A DNA stretch of 64,000 nucleotides from Prado023 sp963700395 (GTDB lineage Bacteria > Actinomycetota > Actinomycetes > S36-B12 > CAIYMF01). Shown here in pieces: positions 61,616 to 64,000 of the stretch; the stretch's first letter is position 1, and each line of letters begins with the position of its first letter. Both the position numbers and the translations under genes were made by a program. The notes under the pieces are model-generated. The model was not told the DNA's origin, searched no databases, and worked only from the letters and a program-made list of their open reading frames with translations. The stretch is from assembly GCA_963700395.1 (NCBI GenBank), contig CAVOXI010000001.1, positions 1,054,001-1,118,000 on the forward strand, given 5' to 3'.

Positions 61616-62840
61616 TCAGAGGTCCGTGAGCGGGATCCCGGAGTCGGCCAGCCTCTCGTGCAGCGATCTGGCGGCCGCTGAGGATGAGCGCCTCGATGGG
61701 CTTCGTGGCGTCCCAGTCGTTCACGTGCATCCCGGCCAGCACCTTCCCGTCCGCGACCCACAAGGCCACGAACTTGAGGGCGGACACGTCCCCACGGATC
61801 ACCACCTGGTCGTAGGACCCCGGCGGGGCGTATCCGGTGTACTCCATGCCGAGGTCGTACTGGTCGGTGTAGAAGAACGGGAGCCGGGAGGCAGATGCCT
61901 CCTGGCCGAGCATCGATCGGGCCGCTACGGGCCCCTGGCGCCGAGCGTTGGTCACGTGCTCCATGCGCAGGTGCCGACCAAGGATCGGGTGGTAGGCGTT
62001 GGCGACGTCACCGGCGGCGTAGATGTCGGGGTCGGAGGACCGGAGGTGCTCGTCGACCTGCACGCCGTTGTCCACGACGAGGCCGGCAGCCTCGGCGAGC
62101 GCGGTGTTCGGCGTGATGCCGACACCGGCCACGATCAGGTCCGCCTCGACGAGGGTCCCATCGTCGAGCTCGACACCCGACAGCTGCCCGCCCTGCGACC
62201 TGAGCCCGCGGACTGTCACATCGCACCTCAGGTCGACGCCGTGCGCCCGGTGCAGGTCGGCGAACGCGCCGGCGACCTCCCTGCCGAGGACGCGCAGGAG
62301 TGGCAGGTCGCCGCGTTCAAGCAGGGTCACCTCGACCCCGGCCTGGCGGGCGGACGCGGCCACCTCCAACCCGATCCACCCGCCCCCGATCAACGCGACC
62401 CGGCGGGCCCTGGCGAGATCCGCCTTGAGGAGGTCGGCATCGGCCAGGGTCCGCAGGTAGCGCACGCCGGCGACATCGGAGCCCGGCACATCCAGGCGCC
62501 GGGGGCTCGAACCTGTGGCGAGGAGCAGGGCGTCGTAGGGCACGCGAGCACCGTCGGCGAGCATCACCTCGTGGGCCCGGCGATCGACCGACGTCACGCC
62601 GACCCCGAGCCGCACGTCGATGTCGTGCTCGACGAACCAGTCGGACGGATGGACGATGAAGCTGTCGCGCGCCTCCGTTCCCTGCAGGTATCCCTTGGAC
62701 AGCGGCGGGCGCTCGTAGGGGACCACCGGCTCGTCGCCGATCAGCACCACGGGTCCGTCGAAGCCCTCCGCGCGCAGGGTCTCGGCCGCCTTCACGCCGG
62801 CCAGCCCAGCCCCAACGATGACGAACCCCATGGATGCCAT
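61616..62840 (-). CDS. Ferredoxin reductase-like NAD(P)/FAD oxidoreductase, frameshift near the C-terminus
   Basis: From ATG 62840. FAD motif FVIVGAGLAGVKAAETLRAE, then PYERPPLSKGYLQG, YDALLLATGSSPRRLDVPG, the NAD motif VALIGGGWIGLEVAASARQA, and DIYAAGDVANAYHPILGRH. A rubredoxin/ferredoxin reductase of the BenC/FdR class. Near 61660-61672 one extra base breaks the end; corrected, it reads ERLADSGIPLTDL with TGA at 61616. About 407 aa. It lies 15 bp downstream of the small gene at 62856. The DtxR/IdeR-type iron box upstream of that gene suggests iron control of this operon. Confidence 0.9.
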
Positions 62841-62855
62841 CCGCTTCCTTCCCCG

Positions 62856-63164
62856 TCAGGTCGATGAACGTGCGCCGGAGACCTCCGGCGCCACAACCCC
62901 GATGAATGCCAGCGCCTGAGCCTGTGTGGGAAAGGCTGACACGAATCTGAAGCCGTCGTCGCCGTAGACCGCCCACTCGTTGTGGTCGGTCTTGAGCCAC
63001 ACCCGGAACACCTCGTTCCGTCCCCTGATGAGCGCGTGGACCCGGAAGTCGGGGAAGTCCTCCTGGCTGATGTCCTCCACCTTCGTGATCCTGCCGTCGA
63101 GCACGATGACCTCCTCTGCAGCCATCAGGGCGGCGGGCGCCGCCACGTGCGCACGCCGAGGCAC
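62856..63164 (-). CDS. Small protein of unknown function, first gene of an iron-box operon
   Basis: GTG 63164 lies 10 bp after the -10 hexamer, so leaderless translation is plausible; ATG 63125 is the alternative, without a clear ribosome site. The product (102 or 89 aa) has LDGRITKVEDISQEDFPDFR, VHALIRGRNEVFRVWLKTDH, NEWAVYGDDGFRFVSAFPTQ and AQALAFIGVVAPE. I recognise no family. It overlaps neither neighbour and is 15 bp before the reductase start. Confidence 0.6.
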   Translation of the reverse strand: MPRRAHVAAPAALMAAEEVIVLDGRITKVEDISQEDFPDFRVHALIRGRNEVFRVWLKTDHNEWAVYGDDGFRFVSAFPTQAQALAFIGVVAPEVSGARSST

Positions 63165-63172
63165 CTCGCGAT

Positions 63173-63204
63173 TCAGGATAGGCAGACCTAATCCAACGCG
63201 TCAA
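63173..63204 (-). promoter_or_regulatory. Promoter with DtxR/IdeR-type iron box
   Basis: On the minus strand, -35 TTGACG (63199-63204) and -10 TATCCT (63175-63180), spacer 18. The 19-mer TTAGGTCTGCCTATCCTGA (63173-63191) matches 15 of 19 positions of the iron-box consensus TWAGGTWAGSCTWACCTWA and covers the -10. Iron-repressed transcription is predicted. Confidence 0.6.
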
Positions 63205-63333
63205 CGGACGGCCAGGTGGGTACCGGAAGGTCGGACTTGTCGATTCCTTGACAGGCACGTGCACGTCGGTTTGACGTAGGGACGTGGACACTCGACATCA
63301 CCATCGGTGCACCGCCAACAGCGAAGGATGATC

Positions 63334-63737
63334 ATGTCGATCCACTCCCCCTCAAGAAGCCGCGCGAGGCTCAAGGGCGCACTTGCCACGACCACCATCG
63401 CCGCGGTCCTCGTGGTGCGCAGGGATGCTCGCCGCTCCGGCGCGCAGGCCACCTCGCCCCGTGCGGAGCAGCGCTGTCGCCGACGGCGGTGGTCGTTGCC
63501 AAGTCCTACAGCAAGGCCACCGTCGCCAAGCATCACACCGCCTCCAACTGCTGGACGATCGTCGACGGAAAGGTCTACAACCTGACCAAGTGGGTCGCCA
63601 AGCATCCAGGTGGGCGCAAGCGGATCATCCGCATGTGCGGCAAGGACGCCAGCGCCGCCTTCCACAGCGAGCACAGCAGCGGGAGCCGCGCGGGCAGTGT
63701 CGTCCTGAAGCGCTACCAGATCGGCACTGTCAAGTAG
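63334..63737 (+). CDS. Secreted cytochrome b5-like heme-binding protein, two frameshifts
   Basis: ATG 63334 with GAAGG upstream begins a signal peptide (RARLKGALATTTIAAVLVV). One extra base near 63420 moves it to AGMLAAPA, and a second between 63440 and 63490 to PTAVVVAKSYSKATVAKHHT. The mature domain has NCWTIVDGKVYNLTKWVAKH, PGGRKRIIRMCGKDASAAFH and SEHSSGS, with both heme-ligand histidines (HPGG and the later H) in place. About 134 aa after correction. Cytochrome b5 domains are rare outside the cell in actinobacteria. Confidence 0.78.
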
Positions 63738-63786
63738 CGGCTCGGCACCGTCACGCAGCTGCGCCGGGGGTGAATACCCTGTGGTC

Positions 63787-64000
63787 GTGAGCGCGATCCG
63801 CGGGGCCCTCTCTGCCGAGCTGGCCTCGGCGATGCGACGCCGGGACAGCGCCGTCGTATCCGCGGTGCGAAACGCCTTGTCAGCGGTCGCGAACGCAGAG
63901 GCATCGGAACCGGACGAGCCGTTGCCGGCCGCTGTCCCGGTCAGCCAGCACTTCGCGGGCGCGACGCCCGGACTCGGTGCGACCGAGGTCGCGCGCATCG
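63787..64000 (+). CDS. GatB/YqeY-like protein, partial
   Basis: From GTG 63787 (63781 is an in-frame alternative): SAIRGALSAELASAMRRRDS, AVVSAVRNALSAVANAEASE, PDEPLPAAVPVSQHFAGATP. The pattern of an N-terminal helix pair with Met-Arg-Arg-Asp and LSAVANAE resembles YqeY. The rest lies beyond the window. Confidence 0.7.
   Translation, partial: MSAIRGALSAELASAMRRRDSAVVSAVRNALSAVANAEASEPDEPLPAAVPVSQHFAGATPGLGATEVARI

Noticed and set aside
1..64000. tRNA, rRNA, CRISPR arrays, insertion sequences and prophage genes
   Set aside because: No transposase, integrase or phage proteins, no regularly spaced repeats, and no tRNA-like or rRNA-like sequences were recognised.

Overview
The window is a GC-rich chromosomal segment of an actinobacterium. 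The evidence is very high G+C at third codon positions, a DUF4191 gene beside lipA, glnA behind an RDD gene with a GlnR box, a mycothiol-dependent maleylpyruvate isomerase-like protein, a DtxR/IdeR-type iron box and SigB-type promoters. I cannot place it below phylum/class with confidence. I see no prophage, transposon, CRISPR array, rRNA or tRNA.

Layout. 1-9.4 kb is lipoate-linked central metabolism: gcvT (partial, minus), pepA, lpdA, sucB, a TIGR01777 epimerase, a membrane-anchored unknown, lipB, lipA. 9.4-13.5 kb holds DUF4191, a GlxA-type regulator, small membrane proteins and glnA. 13.6-30.5 kb is mixed accessory and envelope content: a cysteine-rich orphan, a MarR/DUF1304/DinB-like cluster, a secreted beta-helix-like protein, a ClC channel, LapA, LURP-one, an unusual TetR, a lipoprotein, DUF1269, SHOCT, DinB, a two-component system with a DUF4153/4173 membrane protein, and a terpene-cyclase-like protein. 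30.7-34.2 kb has an alcohol dehydrogenase, DUF3224, and an ArsR-phosphatase fusion coupled to chrA. 34.2-51.6 kb is a stress block: GT4, HAD-GH65 and Usp; topoisomerase IB, a Na+/H+ antiporter, a diguanylate cyclase, a FAD-Rieske oxidoreductase, lipoproteins, a YcgG/GntA-like heme protein with DUF1989, hemerythrin, CsbD, and a six-gene Asp23/AmaP operon. 51.7-64 kb holds a methyltransferase/HxlR pair, ligD, an ACT regulator, glgP, a DUF916/WxL-like surface pair, a ferredoxin-reductase-like operon behind an iron box, a secreted cytochrome b5 and the start of a YqeY-like gene.

The most interesting signal is a repeated promoter architecture, GTATG-N14-GGGTAN or close to it. It lies in front of most transcription units between 34.2 and 48.9 kb (eight sites, one with a 16-nt spacer) with a weaker match before glgP. 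It matches the actinobacterial SigB/SigF-type consensus and suggests that storage sugar, ion, redox, heme-protein and envelope-shock genes are co-induced as one general stress island. No sigma factor gene lies in the window.

A second global signal is technical. About twenty conserved genes carry a single-base frameshift, nearly all of the +1 (extra base) type, including housekeeping genes such as pepA (two), sucB, lipA and ligD. Uncorrected assembly errors are more likely than real pseudogenes. I therefore give full gene spans across the shifts and state where each one lies.
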